Notes: generated from the letters alone by a model not told the origin. Counted from the stretch's first letter, positions 22,501-33,964 are shown. The stretch: DNA of 64,000 nucleotides from Nematostella vectensis (GCF_932526225.1 NC_064040.1:7723181-7787180); one strand, 5' to 3'. Program-made: numbers and translations.

Positions 22501-24365
22501 TGGAGCGCGCACGCCTCGCCTCTGTCTCTCTTCTTTCCCAGCCCTTTGGAATTGCTACGCAGGCTAGAAGCAAACTAAAGTGGGCGCGTTCAGCAAGGGC
22601 TTATTTCTAAAAGGCCTACAACGGACTTCGATAAAGTCTTTGTCAACTTTTAAGAAGGTCCATCAACCACCTGGAAATACAACGGTCTATCCGCAAGGGA
22701 GCTTTGAAATAACTACCAATGACAAAGTGGTACAGTTACTTGCTTGAATTAGCCGATGGAGACGGGTGCATTTTGTGACTCCGTAGTGTACGGGAGTTTA
22801 AAATTGGTCTTCTTTCTGCTATAGGCAATGTAATGAATCTGCTCTCGAGTGTAAGATAAGTTAGATTAGCGATGCAGCTACAAATGTGCAGGGGGGGCTC
22901 CATAATCAATAATAGATTGTACCTCCTGTTTACCCCTTCATCTTTTATGTATCGTCTCTCAAGTCCTTGCTGTATAGACTAATCAAATTTTCTGTATAAA
23001 TAAAGCTAAGCCCATTTTTACATGTTTGGTCAGGCATTCCAACTTGTGCTGTCCGAGGAGGTAAAGCCAGACTCCAGCTCTGCCAAGCGGTCACAGACAA
23101 CAGGTCACCTCCTCATCACAATGCCAAAGGTAATACCATGACCTTACCCTTCTTCTCCGTACATTAATGCTAAAAGTAACGCAATGACCTAGCCCCTCCT
23201 CTCCTTAAAACAATGCCAAAGGTAATACCATGACGTTGCCCTTCTCAGTATCTTAATGATAAAAGTGAAACAATGACGTAGCCCCTCCTCTTCTTAAAAC
23301 AATGCCAAAATGGTGATACCATGACCTTACCCTATCTTCTCCGCAAACTAATGCTAAAAGTAACGCAATGACATCGTCCCTCCTCTCCTTAAAACAATGC
23401 CAAAAAGGTAATACAATGACCTTAACCTTCTTCTTCGCACATTAATGCTAAAAGTAGCACAATGACCTAGCCCCTCCTCTTCTTGAAAGAATGCCAAATG
23501 TAATACCATGACCTAAACTCTCTTCCCCATATCTTAATGGTGAAGTTACTATGATCTTACCTCTCTTCTCCTAAACATTCTCCATAACATGACCTAACCT
23601 CTATCCAATTTGGAGCAATTTCACTGTTGTGGTATATGTCCTTGTTGTTCAGATTTTGAGAATATAGACCGCTATTCTCCGCATTTTTTCTCTAGATGAA
23701 AGAAACAATCCAGCCTGTGAAACGTGTACAGAAAATATCGCAGCCTAAATTGGAGCAGAAAGACACTAAGACAACAAACTCTACAGTTCAACAAGGGTAA
23801 ATAATGGCACATTTTAACGCATTGGTAGTTTAGTAATTATCACACTGGCTTCAAATCATGGCTTCTGGATTTTAATTTGCTGATGTAAGTAGGTTGAACT
23901 TGTTTGTCCTAAGCAGAAAAAAAGAGGCAAGTTGTCGTCTAATGACGCTTTGCCCACATTTTAACGGGGCTATAAAACCAATGTGCTATTTGTAAGAGTT
24001 GGGAGTTTTCTTGGGTATCACTGTCCAACTATGTCTCTCTCTAAACCCAGAGACAAAGAGCCACTATGTGGATATGCGTGCTCTAATTGGCAACTGTAGC
24101 ACCCCCCCCCCCCCACCTCAGGCAACTGTTTTTATAAACACAATAGACATTGCCATACTGACCAATTCCTTTTTATAGGACAAAACATGAACGACTTGAG
24201 GTTGGAAAAGCAGTGAACAAAGAGATGGATTTTAGTCAGATTGTAGAAAATGACAGTAAGAAAAATACATCTGCAAGCAGTAAGGCCAAGCCAGAGCCAA
24301 AAGTTGAGCTTGAGGAAGACAATGAGGACTTTGTTGATGACCCCGAAGTACCCCCTCTTATATAG
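13514..24365 (+). CDS. DNAAF11: Dynein axonemal assembly factor 11 (LRRC6/TSLRP-like), 16 exons
   Basis: Cytoplasmic co-chaperone-type factor needed to pre-assemble ciliary dynein arms. Exons: 13514-13523, 13599-13692, 13865-13938, 14801-14878, 15498-15594, 15997-16123, 16296-16355, 16533-16609, 16882-16935, 19796-19894, 21127-21207, 21779-21844, 21967-22036, 23034-23129, 23696-23796, 24179-24365; phases join into 456 residues. The N-terminus ([17 protein letters not shown]...LHQQEIER) leads into leucine-rich repeats ([22 protein letters not shown]), an LRR cap ([27 protein letters not shown]), a charged coiled coil, a CS/p23-like domain ([28 protein letters not shown]) and the diagnostic C-terminus DDPEVPPLI. 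The start of exon 8 could be 16533 or 16539. Intron 9 is long and repeat-filled. Confidence 0.96.
13958..14640. repeat. Probable interspersed repeat (CTCCCGC-rich) in DNAAF11 intron 3
   Basis: The segment starting CTGTCAACTCTCCCGCATTA with alternating CTCCCGC and GGCGGGAG motifs, and ending near two CCCCCAG/CTCCCAG stretches, looks like a diverged repeat rather than unique intron. No inverted ends or coding capacity were found. Low-confidence call. Confidence 0.35.
15046..15352. repeat. Interspersed repeat interrupted by a MITE (compare 45143-45290)
   Basis: Outer parts (GGGTGGCC, TAGGGCCCCCC..CTTCTAG, ATACAGGAGAAAATGCCTT, CTGGCTACGCC) match an uninterrupted copy at about 45143-45290. Here the copy is split after GGGTGGCC by the insertion at 15076-15223. 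It lies in DNAAF11 intron 4. Confidence 0.75.
15076..15223. mobile_element. hAT-type MITE with 8-bp target duplication (copy 1)
   Basis: 148-bp element with ends GAGTAAGTACGCAGCT and AGCTGTGTACTGACCC (imperfect inverted repeats), flanked by GGGTGGCC at 15068-15075 and 15224-15231. The repeat copy near 45143 supplies the empty site with one GGGTGGCC. An 8-bp duplication is typical of hAT transposases. A second copy lies at 46881-47034. Confidence 0.85.
16963..17700. repeat. G-rich minisatellite (about 29-bp period)
   Basis: Tandem copies of GTGTGAGGGTGGGAAGGGGG plus CTGGCAGTA or variants, in DNAAF11 intron 9. The minus strand reads as long Pro/His/Ser-rich frames, which are an artefact of the repeat. 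G-run spacing would permit G-quadruplexes on the coding strand. Confidence 0.93.
17701..19215. other. Remainder of DNAAF11 intron 9
   Basis: GT/TTG-rich low-complexity sequence (17820-18080), then unique-looking AT-rich sequence. No exon or RNA gene was recognised. Confidence 0.5.
19216..19385. mobile_element. 170-bp MITE with about 30-bp inverted ends
   Basis: Left AACCGTGAACACCGGAAATA and right TATTTCAGGTGTTCACGGTT are near-perfect inverted repeats that extend to ATGGAATG/CATTCCA inside. No coding capacity. Lies in DNAAF11 intron 9. Confidence 0.8.
19924..20170. mobile_element. Inverted-repeat element (TAGGAACAGTGTTTG ends)
   Basis: TAGGAACAGTGTTTG at 19924-19938 and CAAACACTGTTCCTA at 20156-20170 are perfect inverted repeats around a GC-rich centre with repeated CGGCGCGCGAAC. 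It begins 30 bp after the donor of DNAAF11 exon 10. Probable MITE; family unknown. Confidence 0.7.
20921..21064. mobile_element. 144-bp MITE (AATCCTATAGTCAAAT ends)
   Basis: A perfect 16-bp inverted repeat, AATCCTATAGTCAAAT at 20921-20936 and its complement at 21049-21064, encloses 112 bp of non-coding sequence. Lies in DNAAF11 intron 10, 62 bp before exon 11. Confidence 0.82.
22151..22422. mobile_element. 272-bp MITE (GCCCTGTCACACGTA ends)
   Basis: Inverted ends GCCCTGTCACACGTA and TACGTGTGACAGGGC; the interior is also rich in inverted GCAAGT/ACTTGC tracts, so it can fold over most of its length. Lies in DNAAF11 intron 13. Overlapping open frames on both strands are shadows. Confidence 0.8.
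22431..22566. mobile_element. Possible short MITE abutting the previous one
   Basis: TAGTTTGCGTACCAAGCG and, inverted, GAATTGCTACGCAGGCTA give imperfect ends resembling those at 37225-37440. Weak evidence. Confidence 0.4.
23119..23545 (+). repeat. Tandem copies of the DNAAF11 exon 14 3' end and its donor site
   Basis: The exon-intron junction CAATGCCAAAG|GTAATACCATGACC (donor after 23129) is followed by about four diverged copies starting near 23211, 23300, 23395 and 23489, with a period of 89-95 bp. Copy 2 keeps a perfect AAAG|GTAATA donor and copy 4 keeps AAAAGGTAATA; others are mutated. Each copy also carries AATGCTAAAAGTAAC and CCCCTCCTCT segments. Confidence 0.85.
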
Positions 24366-24585
24366 GGCTAAGTGGTACAGCAGCAGGAAAATGTTTAAGA
24401 TCAAGTACTGAAGGATATGATGGAGAACAAGCTTCCACTTATACAGATCTAAGTGTTGCAGGGAGGAGATATGTATGTCAATAATCCTGGACAAGGCTTG
24501 ACTGCATAGTTATGAAGGACATCTTAACCCAACACTGAATCTATGTTATAATGGTGTCCTGCTCTTTTTGATATGTTGCCTGTAC

Positions 24586-24818
24586 ACACCTATTCCAAGG
24601 TTGTCAGTGCAAATGGCAGTTCTACAACCAAACGTTACCATGCGTCTCGAAGAATATGGATAAATCAAAACAATTATCCATTAACGGTTACTAATGCTTG
24701 GCTCTGACATTGCTGGACTTTATTTAACACCATTAATTTTACGAATCATTAGTACCTATAAGCCATTTGACATTTGCCATTCACCATTTGCCTTGACAAC
24801 CTTTTGTGAAATAGGTGT
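24586..24818. mobile_element. MITE, ACACCTATT family (copy 1)
   Basis: Ends ACACCTATTCCAAGGTTGTC and, inverted, GACAACC..AATAGGTGT; interior with repeated CAAATGGC/CCATTTG. Same family as 27434-27724. The site sits in a TA context, compatible with a Tc1/mariner-type insertion. Confidence 0.72.
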
Positions 24819-24948
24819 ATACAGTGATACACTACGTCTAAGATGTTCATTAGGAATAGGCAGTGGGAAAGAGAAAACAAAGTAGAAACAAGTCTGTACA
24901 TAAAACTGCAAGTTTTAATGAGAAAGCTTAAATTTTTAATAGCATAAA

Positions 24949-25490
24949 TGCACCAGATTACTTCGAGTCAATAATTACAAAACAATCTCTAATGATTTTA
25001 AACGGAAGTTTTAATAACAAACTATTTATGCTATCCTTACAAATAAACAATTATTTACTATGAGGTCTCCAGTGAAATAAATCTTTATCTTAATATTTTC
25101 CACTGGACAGGCAAACTAAGGATTTATAAATCCATTCCATTCGCATACCAACTTATAATAGAACAATTAAAAATTTCAAATGGTTCTCTAATAGCAAAGG
25201 CTTCCCTGTATTTATGTGTCTACACAATAGGTACAAAGAAATTTTGAACAAGACTACCTATTGTGTAATGGTACTCATGGGCACACGCTCAAAGACCTGA
25301 TTCTATAACTTATAGTCTCAACATTTATTTCCGTTTCTCAAAGGAAATATGGCAACAATCGATGGGTTGAGATGAAATTCTTAAACAGTACCATCCTGGA
25401 TTACATTTCTTTTACTTTGTTAAAGCAGAAGTTGCACCAGATTACTTCGAGTCAATGATTACAAAACAATCTCTAATGATTGTGAACGGA
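24949..25490. repeat. Pair of 58-bp direct repeats
   Basis: TGCACCAGATTACTTCGAGT and the following AATCTCTAATGAT..AACGGA occur at 24949-25006 and again at 25433-25490 with few changes. The sequence between them is AT-rich and uncharacterised. Could mark the ends of an element or a local duplication. Confidence 0.65.
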
Positions 25491-26681
25491 AAAAAATCTT
25501 TCAAAATAGTAAAAGAAGAGCATCTTCGGAAGCTTCTTCAAGGATGACTGATAATTTAGAGTGGATGGTCTGTTAAATAGTGTGGATTCTAGATTCTATT
25601 CACTTTTGTCAGTTGAGGTTTTTATTAGCCTGGTGTGGTTACCATAAGCAAAGCTCCAATTCAGCTTTGGTAGTTTTGTAGACATTTGATAAAAGATAAT
25701 AGCAATACAAATTTTCAATTCACCTCAAATGATTTTACACACATGGTTTTAAAAGTTCAATTCCTCCTGGTCTTAAAAGTAATTTCTTCAACCTTTGCTG
25801 AGCTTTGACAGCTACTCAAGTGCCAGATTTGTTTGACCTGGTTAAAAGACCGGGAACTTTCCATACCAATATAGAAAATCACAAAGATCAAAACATGGAA
25901 AAAAAATTGCTTGACACATTGAATTTCAAACCAATGCAGATTTCCTGCTTCTTGGCATAGTAGTGTCTTTGTGACAGGTCCTCCTACCAAGATTATAATA
26001 TTGAAAATCTGGGGATGTACTTTATTTCTCTTTCTTACATAAGTTTGTCTTACTCAATGCTTTTTAACAGAGGATAAACAAAGATGGCTAAACAGTGATT
26101 TGTGCCCTTGTTATCCCTTATTTTCTGGACAAACTCTGCCACCCTTTATAAAATCCACTTCATTAGATTATAACGTACTGTTGGTTATTGGGTTAATGTA
26201 TTTTACAGTGTTGCAAGCTCACACAATATTCAACATATGCTTGATTCTCAATCCAGAGAGTCACCCCCAAGCTCGTCTGCTTTCTGCAATTGAAAAAAAG
26301 TCGTCACCTTTGTGTTGGGAATATCCCTATTTTTAAAACCCCGAATCCTGATATAACTATGATTGCAATAATAAAAATCCTGAAACAGTGAGGTGTATTT
26401 TCTGGATATTTTATAATATGCTCTTTACCCTTGATATTGCTTCCTTTCACTCTTTTGATGACTTTCAGAGTTGAATAATAGCACAAACATTTTGATTAAA
26501 TGCTTTTTGGGGGATAATATCTTTTGGGGGGACACAGGGGTATCATAAAAGCTCAATCTCAAAAGTCTATGGTTCGGACACGACTCAAATCTGTCAGAGT
26601 CCTTTTTGTTAATGACACACTGTGACAACGATGTATTTATTAGGAAATCTACATTACATGCAACATACAAAGCTGTGCATA

Positions 26682-28572
26682 TTATGGTACCTTATGTGTT
26701 ACATCCTTCATTTGATTGATGTTGTCAATCAACATCTGGAATACGGCTGGAGGAAGGGTTTGTTTGAAGACCTGAAGGAGCTGCTGCGGCTGGCCACAGA
26801 CGGCAACAGCATTTGTTAAGTGCTTTACTGCACTCTCATATTCACCTAAACAAGGAGAAATGCTTAAAAATTATAATTGAATAAGATCACCCAAACTCTT
26901 GTTTATGTAGCAAGATATTTTATAGTCACTTACCTTTTGTCAAAAGATCCTCTCCAATTTGTACCTCCTCCAGAAAGAATTTTTGCACTGCAGCTGTGTC
27001 TGTTAGATCAGGTATCCTTGACTGAAAATAATTAACATAAGAATATTGTCAGAGCAGTGAATTTATGGTTACTATGTGAGAATGCAATAATCTAAAAGGA
27101 AACAAAGTAACACTGGTACAAAATGTTTTAAATTTAATGTCCATGAATCATTCAGTTCACAATCAGTAACCACAATCATCAGTAACCACAATCAACCTAT
27201 CCATAAAGAACTGTGAAGTCAATGACATGACAATTTTAAACCCAGGCTGAGCTTCAGCCAGGCTAGAGGCCTGAGATTTTCTTGCTTATTGCATAAACTT
27301 GTCTATGCATTAACTGGTCAGCATGTCTACTGGCCATTTCTAGAACAAGGCAATTTGTAATTGTGAAATGCAAATTGTGTGCAGCATGCAAAAATGACAT
27401 GTTTCCAAATTACAGAGTATGGCTATATCATATACCCCTATTTCAAGTAAGGTCGTCAGCGCAAATGGCGGATGGCAATTGTCAAATGGCAGTTCTATGA
27501 CTGAAAGGAGCTTATGGGTAGTAATTATTTGTAAAAATGAAGATGGTAAAAAAAACTCAAGCAATGACAGAACCATATATTTTACTTTTAATAAATAATT
27601 TTATGTTTTATTTATATTTTGCTGAATGTGGAACAAATATTCAGGGATCCATTGGTCCTTTTGGCTTCAATAGCCATACTCCATTTGCCGTTTGCGCTGA
27701 CAACTTTTTTTATAAATAGGTGCATAAAAAGAACAGTGAGATTTCATTTCATAATTAATATTTGTTAAAATATGAGTTTAAAAAAAGGTACCCATCAGTT
27801 TTCTTTACTTTTGGCTATGATCATTGGTGCATAGAATATGACTTTGAGAATATTAGTTTCATATGCATACAGTGGTACTCTGCAGTCTAGACATATATGA
27901 TCACAGAGTGATTTTGATTTGGGCATACGTGTAATTTGCAACACAAACTAGGCCTAAACAATGATCATTATTTCTAAGACTTCTTAGATCTTAGAAATAC
28001 CAAATTCTACCAGTACCAGGTAGAGCTACAGTATAAGGTACACGGTACCTCCAATTTCCAGTACACAAAACAATAAGCCCAGTCACTGATTGAACTGGAA
28101 TTGTAGAGATGCCCACCTGCATATCTGCTGCGTCAGCTTCTTGCCTTTGAGCTCTTTCTCGTCTCCTCTCTATAAAATGGGTCGCATTTAATTAACATTA
28201 TTAAAAACATTCAAGATGGTGGGGAAGGAAAAGATTTACAGTAAGCATAACTTAAAAGTAAACTCAACAAACATCTTGCAATTCAGAAACTACAATAATA
28301 CTACAATAATAAGTAATCCAGCCAAACAAACAAAATAAAACTTTGCAAAGAGCCATCTCAAATGCTATAAATCTAGATCCTTGACAGGATGCAGACATGA
28401 GTTTGAAAAGTAGCCGGTTCCACGTGTGTACAGTAGTCGACTACTCACTTTCTATCAGCTTCTTCTTGTAATCCGGGTCACTCCTTCTCTTGTAGTCAAA
28501 ATAAATGCAATATGCCAGGAACATGGAGCCACATACTCCTGCTACTACTGTAGCTATCTGGCTAGAGCTCAT
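26682..28572 (-). CDS. TOMM20: Mitochondrial import receptor subunit TOM20
   Basis: Outer-membrane receptor that binds presequences of mitochondrial precursor proteins. Four minus-strand exons: 28449-28572, 28117-28169, 26934-27021, 26682-26845, joining to 142 residues (human is 145). The N-terminal signal anchor (residues 6-25, ATVVAGVCGSMFLAYCIYFD) is followed by the basic KRRSDPDYKKKL, an acidic/basic linker, LTDTAAVQKFFLEEVQIGEDLL and the TPR-like receptor domain HLTNAVAVCGQPQQLLQVF, LPPAVFQMLI. The last codons (HKVP then TAA) include a possible GT donor, so an additional C-terminal exon cannot be fully excluded, but the length already fits the family. Two related MITEs flank the end of the gene and intron 2. 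Confidence 0.94.
27434..27724. mobile_element. MITE, ACACCTATT family (copy 2)
   Basis: Ends ACCCCTATTTCAAG..GTCGTCAGCGCAAATGG and, inverted, CCATTTGCCGTTTGCGCTGA..AAATAGGTGC. Lies in TOMM20 intron 2. Related to 24586-24818. Confidence 0.72.
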
Positions 28573-29689
28573 TGTGTGAAGAAGATTTTATATTGGGTGA
28601 AAACTACAAGATCGAAACGAACTGCTCAAGTTGAACTGTGACTTAGCGACCACGCAGGTTTATGCAATAATTACCATAATGCATTGCGGGGTACTGGAGG
28701 ATGAGCGGGAAGGGGGGGGGGGAAATGCTTGGGAAAAATGGATTCACCCCCCCCCCCCCCCCTCATCTGGACTCTGGTAAAAGCACATCCCCTTAATATC
28801 CGGATCGCGCGGTCGGTTCCTTTTTTGTGACATCAAGATTCCTTCAAGATGCAAGAAATGTTCCGCCAAACAACCTGCGCTCGACGTGTAAAAGTTGGAA
28901 AGCAGGCCTCTTTGACTTTAAATTACTCGGTCTTAAGAAAAAAAACCAAAAAGCTATAAACCTTCCATGAACTAAATCAGAAAAGAGTCAATCTCACCCA
29001 TGGAGAACAAAAACTAAATTAAATGCTCTAGCAAATATATATAAGAACAATTAAAAGTCCAGTGCCCGATGCGGTATTATGTATAAATCAATTAGTGCAA
29101 GCTTTGAGAGTTCCTTTAAGTGCATGAATATCCGCCAGACGCTGTCTCGAATACAAAGAAAAGTAGACTGTCGACCTACTCTCTATCATATCTAACTTAT
29201 TTACTAACCATTATCCTGAGCAGTACTTTGCACTGTTGCAGGCAAAAACATGAAAATGAAAAATAATAACCAATAGTCGTCACTCAGATGCCAATTGGAT
29301 TTCGAAAGCGTACTGAGTGTTTAGCCTAAGATAAAATATGTTCCTCTTGAATAATAAATATAAAAAGTCATAAAGAAAAAAAATGCGACGAATTTCGAAA
29401 ATGTGTTAATTCGACGAACTTCAGTTCGACGTTTCTGTTTTGATTCTATGGCCAACTATTTAGAGGGAGAAATAAATATTTAACATCCATTTAAAGACGG
29501 ATGACTTTGATACCAAACAAGAAAATATTCCAGTTTTTCTTACCAAGTCTTGGATGTACGTCTGTAATGACGAACATTGAGAGCATATTATAAGTAAAAT
29601 ATCATACTCTGTCCGCTTATAACTGGCCTCTATTCTTTTGCGTGCATTGCAGTGCTAACTAGACCTTTTGAAACAGAGAGCTCAAAAAC
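28573..29689. other. Intergenic region TOMM20 / C-type lectin
   Basis: Divergent 5' regions of the two genes. Contains a G-run (about 28712-28720) and a C-run (28746-28762), which could be inaccurate in length. No gene was recognised. Confidence 0.55.
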
Positions 29690-31238
29690 ATGGCACATGC
29701 TGTCTTATGGTGCTGTTTGCTTATTAGTGTGGGCTCTTTGAGCTCAACACAGGCTTACCTCGGCGTAAATTGGTATTGGCAACGCTGGTGTAGGCAAAAC
29801 GCCACTTCTATGATATACGAAACCGTTAAGAGGACTGCCCGAGACGTTTCATTCATCAAGGCTCACATTGAAGCAGGTATAGCTGTGTGTAAAACCATGT
29901 TCATTTATACCTAGAATAATGCTCGCTCGGTACTAGCACGGATAAGACAACCCATCGTTTAGTTAAAAAGAAGAGAAGTTAGGAGAATTCCCTCGAGTTA
30001 GCGACAAAAACTGCTTGGCGCTATTATAGCCTCTCTAACGGCGTGTGCGCACTTCCCTCGGCCGCAGAAAATAGGACTTCTCTTACTCTAAAATCACCAG
30101 TTACTATTTATTTTTACAATCATCTATAATTGCGCATACTTTCCCCTCTGCCCTGCGCCTCCCTACCTCAGAAAATGATGAAGACAAAAATATTTTTGCG
30201 TTTTCTGTCTTTATTGTAGAATTAAAAGCAACTTGAACATCAATTAATCCTTTTATATAGAAAACGTGCCATCGTGTCTTCCTGGTTGGGTGAAATTTAA
30301 GTCGTCCTGCTACATTGTCCTTGACGTGCCAACCAACAAGTGGACAATCGCACGGCGCGCATGCCAAACGCTCGGAGGGGACCTGGTAAAGATTACGTCA
30401 CCCCAACAAAACAAGTTCGTCGCTGACCTCGGTATCAAGGGCACAGTCCTTCCATTTATGTGGATAGGACTTCATCGAGGTATATTGAAGTGGGGTTTGT
30501 TGCTAGCAAAGGCTTCTTTTCTTTGTATTTTGTCAGGCTGGGTTTCGCGAACGCCTGGGTAGGGGCTTATAGCAGGCTATAAGATTTGATGCTCACAATT
30601 GTTTTATCAGCCTATTTACTGGCTTTTTTTTACTGGTAATCCTTAGCCCGGAGGTGAACAGTGATAGGAGCTGGAATTATGCAAAATAACCTTGTCAGAT
30701 TTCTGGACTAAAGTAATAGAATATTTAATATACGAAAAACTGATAGTCGACTGGAGATATGGTATCTTGTGACGTCATGTACTGGTTCTTACACACCACA
30801 GGGAACCTTTAGAAGCAATCCTGGGCGCTGTTTTCACCGGGGGTAGGGGAGGGGGAGGGTATAGCCTGCAAGCCGCGTAATCCCCGGCCTTAGTAAACCT
30901 CAGACCCCGCTTGTTCAAAATAATAAGATTTTATAGAATAACTCTAAGTGAAAGCCGGTAAAAAGGCTAGGGCTTTACGATTCATTGTCTGTAAGTGCTA
31001 GCCCACTCCTTGACCTTATGTGTTTACAGGTGGCGACGCCAGTTTTTTCTGGGTGGATGGTACCACTCTCACTTCGTCGAGCTACTCTGCCTGGTACCCG
31101 CCCCAGCCTGACAACAGCGGAGGTCACGAGAACTGCGGGCATTTTTTGCTAAGTGGAAAGCTCGCTCGCCGATGGAATGACATCAGCTGCAATAACTCCT
31201 ATCAGTTCGCAATAGCTTGTCAGAAAAAGCTTGACTGA
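29690..31238 (+). CDS. Secreted C-type lectin-domain protein, 3 exons
   Basis: Small secreted carbohydrate-binding-type protein. Exons 29690-29876, 30261-30479 and 31030-31238 join to 204 residues. Residues 1-22 (MAHAVLWCCLLISVGSLSST) form a signal peptide. A single C-type lectin domain follows: CLPGWVKFKSSCYIVL, RRACQTLGGDLVKITS, FMWIGLHRGG, FFWVDGT, YSAWYPPQPDNSGGHENCGH, RWNDISCNNSYQFACQ-like end (AIACQKKLD). The QPD tripeptide is the usual galactose-type ligand motif; WND is the second calcium-site motif. Four or more conserved cysteines are present. An AATAAA lies 8 bp after the stop. The biological ligand is unknown. Confidence 0.93.
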
Positions 31239-31245
31239 AATGTGG

Positions 31246-31251
31246 AATAAA
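31246..31251 (+). promoter_or_regulatory. Polyadenylation signal of the C-type lectin gene
   Basis: AATAAA eight bases after the TGA stop codon of the lectin gene. Close spacing implies a very short 3' UTR if it is used. Confidence 0.6.
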
Positions 31252-31332
31252 AACAAGGAATCAATATAAACCATATAAACCTTGTCTGGTCTCATGTGCG
31301 TAGGTGTTACTCTAGTTTGGCACTCTCTCCAG

Positions 31333-31430
31333 GCGCGTTCCTAGGATTGACTGAGGGGGGTGCGCAGTCATAGGAATCATATGGAAAAAGCATAGTATTT
31401 GAGGATCCCCCCTGTGTACGCGCCTGTTCT
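31333..31430. repeat. Interspersed repeat family (copy 2 of 4)
   Basis: Contains GGGGGGTGCGCAGTCATAGG, CATATGGAAAAAGCATAG and CCTGTGTACGCGCCTG, matching the repeat at 7322-7492. About 60 bp shorter inside. Confidence 0.65.
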
Positions 31431-33964
31431 CGGGGGGGCTTAACAGGGTAGTATGTATTCAATGCATCTTTCATAGGGCTTCACGCAAGATCCAAGTCTG
31501 ATACTTTACAAACAATGCCGCCAAAACACAAAGTGATTTTTGGATGGAAACACATCGAAGCTGCGGCGGTTGTTTGAGAAGTTATGGTATAAAAAGGGAT
31601 CCTCCCGTCGCCATCCCGTGCGCGTATATCGAATAGCTGCCGGGGCAGGTCCTGGATTGTCATTGCACAGAAAGGGGCACGCGAGAGTGGGGGCACCAAT
31701 ATGTAAATTGTATCGCGACAGGCAAATATGCGGATTTTTCAGTTGCGTTTCAAGTCTTACGCCTCCATGGTATAATACAATATTTTGCGCAAGGCTTGCA
31801 TTCATTTGACCCAGCTTTCCTTCGTATTTTGTGCGCCACAGGAGTCCCGGAACCTCGAATTAGCAACTTCCCCGAGAGACATGGCGTCTCCGCGAGTCTC
31901 AGAGACTCTCCCTCCAATCCATGGCGTAAAAGAATATAAAACTAATAACATTTCTGTTTAAAGCTTACGATTTTCGCGATACATAACAAGACAAAAGACA
32001 GCAATTATTCCTTTTTCTAGCTGGACTACCGCTTATTTTGAATTCCTAATATTCCGCCGACTAGGTACACTAGGTACAAAATTGCATTTTCTTATTAAAA
32101 ATGTAATTTCAGTATGTGATTGAGATAAACTAATGACTGATAATCATTGTATAAAACAGTATTTATTCTCGTTTTAAGTCACACGGTAATTGCGAAAGTA
32201 TCAACAAGTATATTGTACAAAACAAATTATTGCTATCTATAAATTGTCTTGTCAATAATTAATAAACTTTCAGATTTTTGCAAAAAAAAACTTGTAGGAA
32301 GTAGAACATACTTTTTAACTCAAACAAATTGGACATGCTTGAGGGTTTTTTTCTTGACAATGAGATAAACACAATTTTGCTCATTAATCCTAACAAGAAA
32401 AAACATGCTATGAATAATCATCGCTATTCTAAAATACAACTGATGCATGATTAGCCACCATACATTTATTTCTCAGCGCAGAAGAAAGAAGACCACTAGA
32501 AGAAAAGGTAAAAAAACAACACTTTCTTCTTTTCTTACTCTAGCAAAATTTGTTTGTTTCAAGATATGATTTTCCCTTGTCTTTCTCTTTCATTTTTTTT
32601 CCACCGAAGTCACTCGAATTTGATGTGCGACAATTTTACTACAATTACTTACTATAATTTGCTAATAAATCTCAGCCATCCCGACTTATAAAAGGAAAAA
32701 TCATATATCGTCCCGAGAAAATCTTATCCATAAATTTCGATTGTTTTGTTTTGTTAAAAGACCGCTTGGGTATTCCCCAATCCCGTCTTTCCAGCTTTTT
32801 TCAGTTTCAGTTTCCGTCCTTGGTAATCACCCCGTGACCCTATGTGACTCGTGACCCGTTTCTCGGCCTAAGTAAGAAAGAATCTCGTTTCCCGTTTTAC
32901 CCCTTTAGGGCTATAATGCTTGGTGCGTGTTGTAGTCTTGTAAATTATTGTACCAGTTAGATCTGGGACCATTTTTTACGATACTAATACAAACGAGGGT
33001 TTTATCTGAAATCGACGCGACAGAAATACATGTAACAGTGTAAGAGAAAGGTGGCCATGTGGCAGATAATTTGATAAATATATGCTTTCAGTGGCGGATC
33101 CAGGGGTGGTGACGGGGGTGACATGTCACCACCCTTGTTGGGTGAAAAAAAAAATTGTTTTTTTTGGGGGGGGTGAAAAAGCATTTTGGGAATTTAATGT
33201 ATAGCAATGCTATTGAAAGCCAGGCCACTGCACTAGGCGAAACAGGGCATTGATTATGAATCATCAGAATAGTCTGACTGGTGGAACACAAAAGCCGAAA
33301 CCCCCTCGGATAGCACTTTTCAACAACATTTTTTAACCTTTAAGATAGCACATTGAGTGTGGTCGAAAAAATTATAATTTCTGCAGCGCAATCATGGCGG
33401 ATGGCATCATATTCTTAAAAGTATTCCTCCAGATACTAAGACGAGCTGTTATGCTTTTGGTTTTCTGTAATTCAAAACTTTAATAAGTAACGCGATTTTC
33501 ACAAACAGGGGCATTAAAAGTATTCTCGAAATTTTCTAGAAGAATTTGTAACATAAAATATATATTCCTTAAATATAAAATCTGGAAGAAACAATCGCGA
33601 CAGACTTTAAAAAAGGTCACCCCTCCTTTCCAAATCCTAGATCCGCCACTGGCTTTATCAGTAAAAAAATGTGAGACATAGTTCGGAAAAGGCGTCTAGG
33701 GAAAGCCATCGTGAAATGTCTAATGGCACGTTGGTCGCTTAGGTTAACGTTCTTAACAGTTCTCCTTGTTACCATTCATCGGTTTTGCCACTGAAGGATT
33801 TAAATAAAATAACGAGACTTTCTCGCCGATTAATAGAGGTTATAGTAACAGTGAATAATACTTCGCGAGCATATTTTAGTATAAGCATAGTGGTTAATAT
33901 CACTAATTTTATGCAATCTTTTATCTCTACTGATCGCTGATCATTATATGTTTTACCACAGAGG
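31431..33964. other. Intergenic region lectin / CTHRC1
   Basis: AT-rich sequence with one MITE (33089-33651). Short open frames on both strands at 31481-31809 lack any recognisable domain. No gene supported. Confidence 0.55.
33089..33651. mobile_element. 563-bp MITE (CAGTGGCGGATCCAGG ends)
   Basis: CAGTGGCGGATCCAGG at 33089-33104 and CCTAGATCCGCCACTG at 33636-33651 are near-perfect inverted ends; GGTGACATGTCACC lies just inside. Flanking GCTTT on both sides could be part of a target duplication. Ends resemble hAT MITEs. Confidence 0.8.

Larger units (their letters stand above)
24366..26681. other. Intergenic region between DNAAF11 and TOMM20 (tail-to-tail)
   Basis: Holds both 3' UTRs, one MITE (24586-24818) and a 58-bp direct repeat (24949-25006 and 25433-25490). 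No further coding exon was recognised. Confidence 0.6.

Noticed and set aside
22241-22573. Several overlapping frames on both strands
   Set aside because: They lie in foldback MITE sequence inside a DNAAF11 intron.
31481-31809. Opposing open frames after the lectin gene
   Set aside because: No domain, no splice partners, overlap on both strands.
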